Of a stretch of DNA of 19,860 nucleotides, positions 1-5,423 are shown one piece after another. Numbering within the stretch: the stretch's first letter is position 1; each line of letters opens with the position of its first letter. Made by a program: the position numbers and the translations under genes. A model generated the notes under the pieces. The model saw nothing but the letters and a program-made list of their open reading frames with translations, had not been told where the DNA came from and ran no database searches. This DNA is from Anaerolineales bacterium. GTDB lineage: Bacteria > Chloroflexota > Anaerolineae > 4572-78 > NAK82. The stretch lies in NCBI GenBank assembly GCA_024643945.1, contig JAHELX010000039.1, forward strand, positions 1-19,860, given 5' to 3'.

Positions 1-1218
1 CCAGCGCAGCCAGAGCGGGAAATCCCCGGCGTGGACCTCTTCATCGCGCAGGTCCAGCAGCAATTTGGGCAGGTCAATGCGCACCGGGCATACCTCGCGG
101 CAGGCGCCACATAAGCTGCTGGCGTGGGGCAGGTCGGCCCAGTTCTCCACTCCGTACAGAGCTGGCGTCAGCACCGCACCTATGGGTCCGGTATATACAC
201 CTCCATAGGCGTGCCCGCCGATTTCCCGGTAGACGGGGCAGGCACCCAGGCAAGCGCCACAGCGGATGCAGTACAGAATCTCGGCCAGGCGGCTCCCCAG
301 GATGCGGGAACGCCCGTTGTCCACCAGCACCAGGTGCAGTTCGTCGGGGCCGTCCGGCTCGCCCTCCCCCCCGGAAGCGGTCGATGGACGGCGCGGGCCG
401 GTCAGCAGGCTGGTGTAGACGCTCAGCTTCTGGCCGGTGGCGCTGCGCCCCAGAAGTTGCAGCATCAGGCTCAGATCCTCGAGGGTGGGTACCAGGCGCT
501 CGATGCCCATCAGCGCCACGTGCAGCCGGGGGAGGGTGGTCGTCATGCGGCCGTTGCCCTCGTTGGTCACCAGGCACAGTGTGCCCGTCTCGGCCACGCC
601 GAAGTTGACGCCGCTGACTCCCATGTCGGCGCTGAGGAAGATGCGGCGCAGTTCGGCGCGGGCGGCCACGGTCATCTCCAGCGGATCGTAGGTGAGAGGC
701 ATCCCCAGCTTTTGGTGCAGCAGCTCGCCCACCTGTTCCTTCGTCTTGTGAATGGCCGGCGTGATGATGTGGGATGGCGTCTCCCCCGCCAGTTGGACGA
801 TGTATTCGCCCAGGTCGCTCTCGACGACCTCAATGCCGGCCGCTTCCAGGGCATGGTTCAACCCTATCTCTTCGCTGACCATGGATTTCGACTTGACGAC
901 CCGCTTCACGCCGTGCGTCCCCGCCAGGTCGAGCACGATGTGCCTGGCCTCGGCGGCGTCCCGCGCCCAGTGCACCTGTCCCCCGGCAGCTTCGACCGCC
1001 TGGGTGAATTGGGTCAGGTAGCTATCCAGGCGGCTCAGCGTGTGGGCGCGCACCCGGCGGGCGTGGTCGCGCAGGGCGTCGGCGTCGGGCAGCGAGGCCA
1101 TGGCTTTGATCCGTACCGTCGTCGAATGCTCAACCGCGCGGTCGAGTGCAACGTGCAGGTCAGGGTCAGCCAGGGCTTGCGCCACGCGGCGGGGGAAGGG
1201 GACGGAGGGGGTCTGCAT
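1..1218 (-). CDS. lutB: LutB-like iron-sulfur/LUD protein, 3' end cut by the window edge
   Basis: The frame is open from ATG at 1218 to position 1 (406 codons) with no stop, so the C-terminus lies outside the window. An SD (AGGAG, 1225-1229) sits 6 nt before the ATG. The N-terminal two thirds is a LUD domain with VVKSKSMVSEEIGLN, ITPAIHKTKEQVGELL and GVSGVNFGVAETGTL. Two ferredoxin-type cysteine clusters follow: CxxCxxCxxxCP starting near residue 317 and CGACREVCP near 370. LutB works with LutA and LutC in oxidation of L-lactate to pyruvate in the cytoplasm, passing electrons through Fe-S clusters. Here lutA lies directly upstream on the same strand, the usual LutA-LutB order. LutC is not seen and may lie to the left. 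Family assignment is confident. The exact substrate (lactate or another hydroxy acid) is not shown by sequence. Confidence 0.93.
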   Translation of the reverse strand, partial: MQTPSVPFPRRVAQALADPDLHVALDRAVEHSTTVRIKAMASLPDADALRDHARRVRAHTLSRLDSYLTQFTQAVEAAGGQVHWARDAAEARHIVLDLAGTHGVKRVVKSKSMVSEEIGLNHALEAAGIEVVESDLGEYIVQLAGETPSHIITPAIHKTKEQVGELLHQKLGMPLTYDPLEMTVAARAELRRIFLSADMGVSGVNFGVAETGTLCLVTNEGNGRMTTTLPRLHVALMGIERLVPTLEDLSLMLQLLGRSATGQKLSVYTSLLTGPRRPSTASGGEGEPDGPDELHLVLVDNGRSRILGSRLAEILYCIRCGACLGACPVYREIGGHAYGGVYTGPIGAVLTPALYGVENWADLPHASSLCGACREVCPVRIDLPKLLLDLRDEEVHAGDFPLWLRW

Positions 1219-1238
1219 AAGTGTCTCCTAGCTCATTT

Positions 1239-1437
1239 TGGAAGGATGGAAGATTGGAAGGGTGGAAGGATGGAAGATTGGAAGACTGGAAGATTGGAAG
1301 ACTGGAAGATTGGGCTTTATGCATCCATCCTACTTTCCAATCCACCACCCCTCCAACCTACCACCCTTCCAATCTTCCACCCTTCCATCCTTCCAATCTT
1401 CCATCCTTCCACCCTTCCATCCTTCCATCCTTCCATC
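1239..1437. repeat. Inverted pair of octanucleotide tandem arrays
   Basis: Positions 1239-1310 are nine direct units of TGGAAGRN (8-bp period), purine-rich on the plus strand. After a short centre containing the lutA stop codon, 1324-1437 carries the complementary pattern (NYCTTCCA units, the same 8-bp period, more degenerate at its left end). The two arms can pair as a long hairpin of about 70 bp or more. The array lies between lutA and lutB, and its right arm is translated as the C-terminal tail of LutA. Units differ only at the last two or three bases, as in a locally expanded repeat. There are no unique spacers, so it is not a CRISPR array. Confidence 0.9.
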
Positions 1438-2162
1438 CCGCGCAGCACTTGCGCGATATGTAGCGCGCGGACAGAGGACCCGCGCCGGTGTAGCCCACCC
1501 CCCATGTGCAGCAGACAACTGGGGTCGCAGGCGACTACCGCATCGGCGCCGGTGTGCTCCACGTTATCCAACTTGCGCGCCAGCATGGCGCCGGAGATGT
1601 CACCCATTTTGACGGCGAACAAGCCGCCAAAGCCGCAGCACTCCTCGACTCCTGGCAGTTCGATTAGTTCGGCCTCTTGCACCTGGGCCAGCAGGTCCAG
1701 CGGCTGGTGGGTCACCCCTTTGCCGCGTAGCGTGTGGCACGAAGCGTGGAAGGTCAGCCGGCCCGAAAAACTGGCCCCGACATCAGTCTGACCCAGTACG
1801 TCCACCAGGTACTGGCTGAACTCGTAGACGCGACTGGCCAGCGCCTGGGCGCGGGGGCCATAAACGGGATCGGCAGCGAATAGCTCGGGGTAGTGGTGCT
1901 GGATCATGTCGGCACAGGAGCCGGAGGGGATGACCACCGGGGCATCACTCTGGCTCAGCACGTCAATCGTATGGCGGGCCATCGCCCGCGCGTCGTCCCA
2001 AAAGCCGCCGTTGAAGGCGGGTTGACCACAACAGGTCAACCCGTCGGGGACGAGGACCGCCACGCCCAGGCGTTCCAGCACCTCGGCGGTTGCCAGGCCA
2101 ATGTCAGCGGTTAGCGTCTCGACGATACAGGTAACGAATAGCTGGATGCGTTTATCATTCAT
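1317..2162 (-). CDS. lutA: LutA-like CCG-domain Fe-S protein with repeat-derived tail
   Basis: 281 codons from ATG at 2162. It has two cysteine-rich CCG domains: CIVETL...TCCGQPAFNGG in the N-terminal half, and SCHTLRG...ECCGFGGLFAVK...CDPSCLLHMGG in the C-terminal half. These are the Fe-S/heterodisulfide-reductase-type motifs of LutA (formerly YkgE), a subunit of the lactate oxidation complex. The family core ends near residue 242 (RALHIAQVLRG). The remaining 39 residues are an octapeptide repeat (EGWKIGRM-like) translated straight from the octamer DNA array at 1324-1437, with TAA at 1317-1319 in the centre of the inverted repeat. The original stop was probably lost when the array arose or expanded. 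The gene starts 13 nt after the YbhN-like gene and lies 98 nt before lutB, so one operon is likely. SD is weak. Confidence 0.93.
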   Translation of the reverse strand: MNDKRIQLFVTCIVETLTADIGLATAEVLERLGVAVLVPDGLTCCGQPAFNGGFWDDARAMARHTIDVLSQSDAPVVIPSGSCADMIQHHYPELFAADPVYGPRAQALASRVYEFSQYLVDVLGQTDVGASFSGRLTFHASCHTLRGKGVTHQPLDLLAQVQEAELIELPGVEECCGFGGLFAVKMGDISGAMLARKLDNVEHTGADAVVACDPSCLLHMGGGLHRRGSSVRALHIAQVLRGMEGWKDGRVEGWKIGRMEGWKIGRVVGWRGGGLESRMDA

Positions 2163-2175
2163 AAGCCAGGGATCA

Positions 2176-3165
2176 TCACGACGTCGGAGCGCGCTCCGGC
2201 TGGGCCGCTGCCTCGCCGGCGCCCGCCTTGCGGCGCCACCACAAGACCCCGCCTGGCAGACTGGTGATGTAGATCACCAGTTGTTTCAGCAGCGACAGGG
2301 TGAAGGCCAGGCTTTGCGGCACGCCTACCAATCCATAAAAGAAGGGGTAGATTGCCTGCGTGACCCCCAACCCACCGACTGAGATGGGGACCAACAGTAC
2401 GAAGGCAATGATGGGATTGAAGAGGAAGATATAGATCAGGGGTATCCCACCGCCCAGCGATTGCACGATGAGGTAATCGGTGAAATTAGTCAGCACCAGG
2501 GTCAGCAAGGATGTGCAAAAAGCCAGCGCCAGCGGGCCATAGCTGTGGCGGTAGGCATTCAGCGCCATTGACAGGCGACTATAGATAGGTGCGAAGGGAG
2601 CCAGCAGTTTCCATGCAAAGAGACGTTCTACCAGCGCCCGTACCCGCCGGCTGAGGATCACCGCAAACCCGGCGGCGACGGCGACCAGCCCCAGGATGGC
2701 CGCCACTTCGATTCCCTTCAGGTTCTCCTGGTGCATCAAAAAGACAGCGACTAAGGCGGCGACTACTGCGGAACTCATGAAGGCCATCAGTCCCACGATA
2801 CGGTCTATAACCACACTCACGGCCGCTTCCGCTGCCTGCTCGGTGTAGCGGGCCAGGCCATAACCGCGTATCACATCGCCACCCACGTTGGCCGGCAAGA
2901 AATTGTTGAAGAAGAAGCCAACGTAGGTATAACTGAGCACTGCCCGGAAGGGAACGCGAATCCCCTGTGCGCGCAGCAAGATGTACCATTTGAGCCCCGC
3001 GTTTGACATTGCGCCCAGGTAGAGTAGCGTGGCTGGCAATAAATACCAGTAGTTGGCCGATTTCAACACATCGCTCACCCGGGCCAGGTCGATGCGGGTG
3101 AAAAGATATACAATCAGCCCCAGGCTCACGACGATTTTGAGGCTGGTCAATATTTTATCTTTCAA
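2176..3165 (-). CDS. YbhN/lysylphosphatidylglycerol synthase TM-region family membrane protein
   Basis: About 329 residues with roughly eight hydrophobic segments and the family signature NNFLPANVGGDVIRGY (residues 87-102 from this start), followed by a conserved VVIDRIVG segment. This is the PF03706-type membrane domain also found in MprF/AglD-like proteins. Members are linked to lipid or glycolipid handling, but single-domain bacterial versions have no settled activity. I chose TTG at 3165 because GGAG lies 11 nt upstream and the first membrane segment begins soon after. The frame stays open to ATG 3237, but that start has no SD and would add a polar stretch next to a palindromic repeat. 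The gene follows a family 2 glycosyltransferase on the same strand, a common pairing in which the membrane protein may act with the glycosyl product. lutA begins 13 nt downstream. Confidence 0.85.
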   Translation of the reverse strand: MKDKILTSLKIVVSLGLIVYLFTRIDLARVSDVLKSANYWYLLPATLLYLGAMSNAGLKWYILLRAQGIRVPFRAVLSYTYVGFFFNNFLPANVGGDVIRGYGLARYTEQAAEAAVSVVIDRIVGLMAFMSSAVVAALVAVFLMHQENLKGIEVAAILGLVAVAAGFAVILSRRVRALVERLFAWKLLAPFAPIYSRLSMALNAYRHSYGPLALAFCTSLLTLVLTNFTDYLIVQSLGGGIPLIYIFLFNPIIAFVLLVPISVGGLGVTQAIYPFFYGLVGVPQSLAFTLSLLKQLVIYITSLPGGVLWWRRKAGAGEAAAQPERAPTS

Positions 3166-3249
3166 GATCGTGCCGTCTCCATTTTCGGGAATATTTTTGG
3201 ATCTTTGGGGTCTACCGTGGCTATGATTTGGGTACATTCAATTTCGGTT

Positions 3250-3300
3250 GTAGGGGCACCCCTTGCGGGTGTCCAGGGCAGGCGCAAGGCCTGCCCCTAC
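3250..3300. repeat. Short interspersed palindrome (GTAGGGGCA...TGCCCCTAC)
   Basis: A 51-bp imperfect inverted repeat. The outer arms GTAGGGGCA (3250-3258) and TGCCCCTAC (3292-3300) are exact complements, and the inner arms (CCCCTTGCGGGTGTCC against GGGCAGGCGCAAGG) pair imperfectly. It lies in the gap between the glycosyltransferase and the YbhN-like gene. Similar GTAGGGGC palindromes occur as dispersed intergenic repeats in many environmental bacterial genomes (general knowledge, not checked here). It could form a hairpin in the polycistronic mRNA. No T-run follows, so it is not a classic terminator. Confidence 0.75.
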
Positions 3301-3332
3301 TTCCGTAGAAAATCGTGAAGAGTCAACGTTGT

Positions 3333-4292
3333 TTATTCTCGCCGGGCGCGGGAATGGGGGGAGGTAATGTGTATGCCCCGCGTGTCGATGGACTGCTTCA
3401 CCTCTTTGGTTGTCCAGGCGATTTCCCACACCACGTGCTTTCGCTTACGGATTCGGTAATCCCACCAACCCAGCACCCGGGAAACCGCTTCCACAGAGGC
3501 CAGGGCAAAGAGTATCCAGATCAGGCGAAGCGCCCCCCAGATTTCGCTCAGCGCCAGCCGCAGCACTCGCCCTCTGTCCAGGCTTGAAACCCGGTAGCCA
3601 TATTTCTCCTTCAGGTACAGGTGACCGGCATAATTTCGGCGGCGCTGCTTGATAAAATCGCCTAGTGTCTCCGGTCCCATGTTGAAGACCACTGCATCGG
3701 GCGCATAGCGCACTTGCAAGCCGCGGCGCACGACCAGCGCCTCGACGAAGGCTTCATCCATTGCCACGTCGGGGGGGATACAATCGACCACCTTGCGGAA
3801 GGCGATGAGCTCTCCCAAACGCGGGATCTCCAGACAGAGCTGATGTTCCATCTGCAGCCGCAGGTGACTCAAGTAGCCGATGATGTGTTCAGGGGTGTTG
3901 ACCGGGACTTTGTGGGCACCGGTCATACCTACGGCCGGGTCGGCAAACATGCGCACCAAATTTTCGATGGCATCTTCGTGAGGCAGCGTGTCGCCGCTTT
4001 CGAGCACACAAATTTTTTCCTGGGCGTTTGCCAGAAAGACGTTGATGGCCGACGTTTTGCCTTCTCGTTTCTCTTGTACGAAGAGCCGGATGCGCGAGTC
4101 TTGAGCCGCGTGTTCGCGAACGATTTCCTCGGTTCGATCAGTACAACCCGAGGCAACCACGATGATTTCGCCGATCTCTACCTGGTGCAGGCGTTGATTG
4201 CGCATAGCCTCAAGCAACTGGCCGATATTGGCCTCTTCGTTATGAGCCGTAATACCGACGCTGCAGCGTATGAGATCTTCGGGCTTATCCAC
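3333..4292 (-). CDS. Family 2 glycosyltransferase with C-terminal membrane segment
   Basis: About 319 residues of GT-A fold. It has the N-terminal nucleotide-binding start SVGITAHNEEANIGQLL (residues 12-28), IIVVASGCTDRTEEIV, an acidic metal-site-like ESGDT (98-102), a later MDEAF acidic pair and QRRRNYAG, which resembles the QxxRW-type acceptor motif. A hydrophobic stretch near residues 250-285 suggests membrane attachment. The protein probably transfers a sugar from a nucleotide donor to a lipid or polysaccharide acceptor at the cytoplasmic face; the donor is not predictable. I chose GTG at 4292 because GGAG lies 5 nt upstream and the conserved domain begins right after. The frame extends to 4370, but that stretch reads through the GC-rich repeat region. 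It is the first gene of the minus-strand cluster GT2, YbhN, lutA, lutB. Confidence 0.88.
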   Translation of the reverse strand: MDKPEDLIRCSVGITAHNEEANIGQLLEAMRNQRLHQVEIGEIIVVASGCTDRTEEIVREHAAQDSRIRLFVQEKREGKTSAINVFLANAQEKICVLESGDTLPHEDAIENLVRMFADPAVGMTGAHKVPVNTPEHIIGYLSHLRLQMEHQLCLEIPRLGELIAFRKVVDCIPPDVAMDEAFVEALVVRRGLQVRYAPDAVVFNMGPETLGDFIKQRRRNYAGHLYLKEKYGYRVSSLDRGRVLRLALSEIWGALRLIWILFALASVEAVSRVLGWWDYRIRKRKHVVWEIAWTTKEVKQSIDTRGIHITSPHSRARRE

Positions 4293-4324
4293 AGACGCTC
4301 CAATCTTATGAGAAGCTGTCCGAA

Positions 4325-4465
4325 AAGTCGTGGGGTGGGCTTTTCCCCACCCACGGTCCCGAGCGCCCAATGGTCCCCTGCACAGGGGAAAGCCCCCCCA
4401 TGGGGCTGCACAGGGGAGAGGGGACCTATCCCCGCAGGGGACCTATGGGTGGGCTAGCCCGCCCC
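4325..4465. repeat. GC-rich nested inverted repeats
   Basis: There is no gene between 4293 and 4635. This part is dense in palindromes. GTGGGG (4330-4335) and CCCCAC (4345-4350) can form one hairpin. GGTCCCCTGC (4372-4381) is exactly complementary to GCAGGGGACC (4434-4443), and CCCCTG/CAGGGG hairpins nest inside. The 15-mer AGGGGACCTATGGGT (4436-4450) occurs again, on the opposite strand, at 11440-11454. This looks like a dispersed palindromic repeat family upstream of the glycosyltransferase gene. I see no convincing promoter in it. Confidence 0.6.
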
Positions 4466-4492
4466 AATCTATCCTTAACAGGGCACTAGGTT

Positions 4493-4634
4493 CTGTTGAC
4501 GTTTGCCGAAACATGTCATTCTGAGCGACGATAGGAGCGAAGAATCCCTGAGAACGCCGCTTACCAGCAGCCGTATGAGGGATTCTTCGTCGCTGCGCTC
4601 CTCAGAATGACATAACACCAAAATGTCAACACAG
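4493..4634. repeat. MITE-like inverted repeat with TGTCATTCTGAG arms
   Basis: A 142-bp element with imperfect terminal inverted repeats. The outer ends are CTGTTGAC (4493-4500) and GTCAACACAG (4625-4634). The inner arms are TGTCATTCTGAG (4514-4525) and CTCAGAATGACA (4601-4612), and each continues into a GCGAAGAATC-like stretch. The interior is non-coding. The right end stops one base before the stop codon of the membrane protein gene at 4636. TGTCATTCTGAG...GAAGAATC palindromes are a widespread dispersed repeat in environmental bacteria (general knowledge). No target duplication was established. Confidence 0.7.
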
Positions 4635-4635
4635 C

Positions 4636-5019
4636 CTACTCGTCTTTTGAGGTAAAGCGGCCGGCAAGTTGCACAAACAGGAAACCCAAAAAGCTCCCGG
4701 CGGCCATTCCGAAGGCGATAAGGAAGTATTGGGACCAAAATCCCCTTGTCTGGCCCAGACTCATCAAGATTGCCGGTATGATGGTAAGCGCACCCACGGT
4801 AAAGGCCAGAAGCACACTTTGTTCGGCCCTAAGCTTCGGCACACGCCAGCCGATGACTGCAAAGACAGCCACACCCGCGCTCATCAAGCCCACTTGAGTA
4901 CTCAAGTATGGCCACACCAGCAGCCCATTGGCCCAGTCCAGAGTGGCAATGACGGCGAGCATTGCAATGTAAAATAAAACGAATGCGCTCCACGATGCTG
5001 ACGGTCTGCGCGGTGCCAC
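4636..5019 (-). CDS. Small four-helix membrane protein, unrecognised
   Basis: 127 residues from GTG at 5019, with AAGGAG 6 nt upstream. Four hydrophobic segments can be read at about residues 11-31, 40-58, 66-88 and 95-117, with short polar ends (MAPRRPSAS at the N-terminus, RFTSKDE at the C-terminus). I do not recognise the family and see no catalytic motif or signal for export. A good promoter lies about 145 nt upstream (-10 at 5171-5176), leaving a long leader that contains a hairpin (GGGCAG/CTGCCC). The gene is divergent from the ClC unit and shares a compact promoter region with it, so joint control is possible but not shown. Its stop codon abuts the repeat at 4493-4634. Confidence 0.7.
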   Translation of the reverse strand: MAPRRPSASWSAFVLFYIAMLAVIATLDWANGLLVWPYLSTQVGLMSAGVAVFAVIGWRVPKLRAEQSVLLAFTVGALTIIPAILMSLGQTRGFWSQYFLIAFGMAAGSFLGFLFVQLAGRFTSKDE

Positions 5020-5170
5020 TACTCACTCCTTTCCCTGCCGAGGTCTGATGTGTCACATTGCGCCTGGGTATCCATCTGAAAACCTTGCGCCCAACGCCCC
5101 CGGGCAGTCTTTCCAGGCTGCCCCACGGAGTTTCCTCACCGGCAGGTTCCGAGTAAGCGAGATAAGCGCA

Positions 5171-5199
5171 AGTATACCACATTCGAGAGCGGTTGTCAC
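5171..5199 (-). promoter_or_regulatory. Sigma70-type promoter for the small membrane protein
   Basis: On the minus strand, GTGACA (5199-5194, 5 of 6 to TTGACA), 17-bp spacer, TATACT (5176-5171). The predicted start is near 5164, giving an untranslated leader of about 145 nt before the GTG at 5019. Confidence 0.6.
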
Positions 5200-5228
5200 A
5201 TTTCCCCCTGACGAGGTTATCCGCTGTT

Positions 5229-5257
5229 TTGCGGGGTCACAGGCTTGGTGCTACAAT
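5229..5257 (+). promoter_or_regulatory. Sigma70-type promoter for the leader ORF and ClC gene
   Basis: TTGCGG (5229-5234), 17-bp spacer, TACAAT (5252-5257). The predicted start is near 5264, about 40 nt before the 28-codon ORF. The -35 is a modest match. It is back to back with the minus-strand promoter at 5171-5199; the two -35 hexamers are 29 bp apart. Confidence 0.5.
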
Positions 5258-5304
5258 CCAGATTTAGTTATTCTGTTGGCAGGCAACAAGAACGGGGAGT
5301 TGTG

Positions 5305-5391
5305 ATGCAAGGTAGAGTGATACGTGTCTTTCAGCGCCCTTTGCTCAGTCGCCGGCTTGCCGAATGGCTCGATCGCTATTGGGTGCTTTAA
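5305..5391 (+). CDS. 28-codon leader ORF upstream of the ClC gene
   Basis: ATG at 5305 is preceded by a strong SD (GGGGAG, 5 nt spacing), and the frame closes with TAA at 5389-5391, 32 nt before the ClC start. The peptide is arginine-rich and ends in RRLAEWLDRYWVL. That resembles the start of the ClC protein itself (ARRIRRWLDRWQ), which may be chance or a partial duplication. It is short, but the SD, position and spacing support translation. It could be a leader peptide coupled to the transporter gene, or an independent small protein. No attenuator structure was established between it and 5424. Confidence 0.45.
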   Translation: MQGRVIRVFQRPLLSRRLAEWLDRYWVL

Positions 5392-5423
5392 GCTTAAAAG
5401 CTCATTAGTAAAGGAGGCATGAT

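Noticed and set aside
1239..1437. CRISPR-like array
   Set aside because: Units of 8 bp are contiguous with no spacers. The same applies to 15003-15140.
124..1791. 555-codon plus-strand frame
   Set aside because: It is antisense to lutB and lutA, which show clear LUD, ferredoxin and CCG motifs; part of it is translated from the repeat array. A GC-rich shadow frame.
3714..4457. 247-codon plus-strand frame
   Set aside because: Antisense to the family 2 glycosyltransferase and running into the GC-rich repeats; no independent support.
4829..5182. 117-codon minus-strand frame
   Set aside because: It starts right after the -10 box and overlaps the membrane protein gene out of frame; no SD and no protein-like pattern, so it is treated as leader sequence.
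5258..5423. Fluoride riboswitch upstream of the ClC gene
   Set aside because: ClC genes can follow fluoride riboswitches, but I could not find the conserved fluoride aptamer pattern in this leader.
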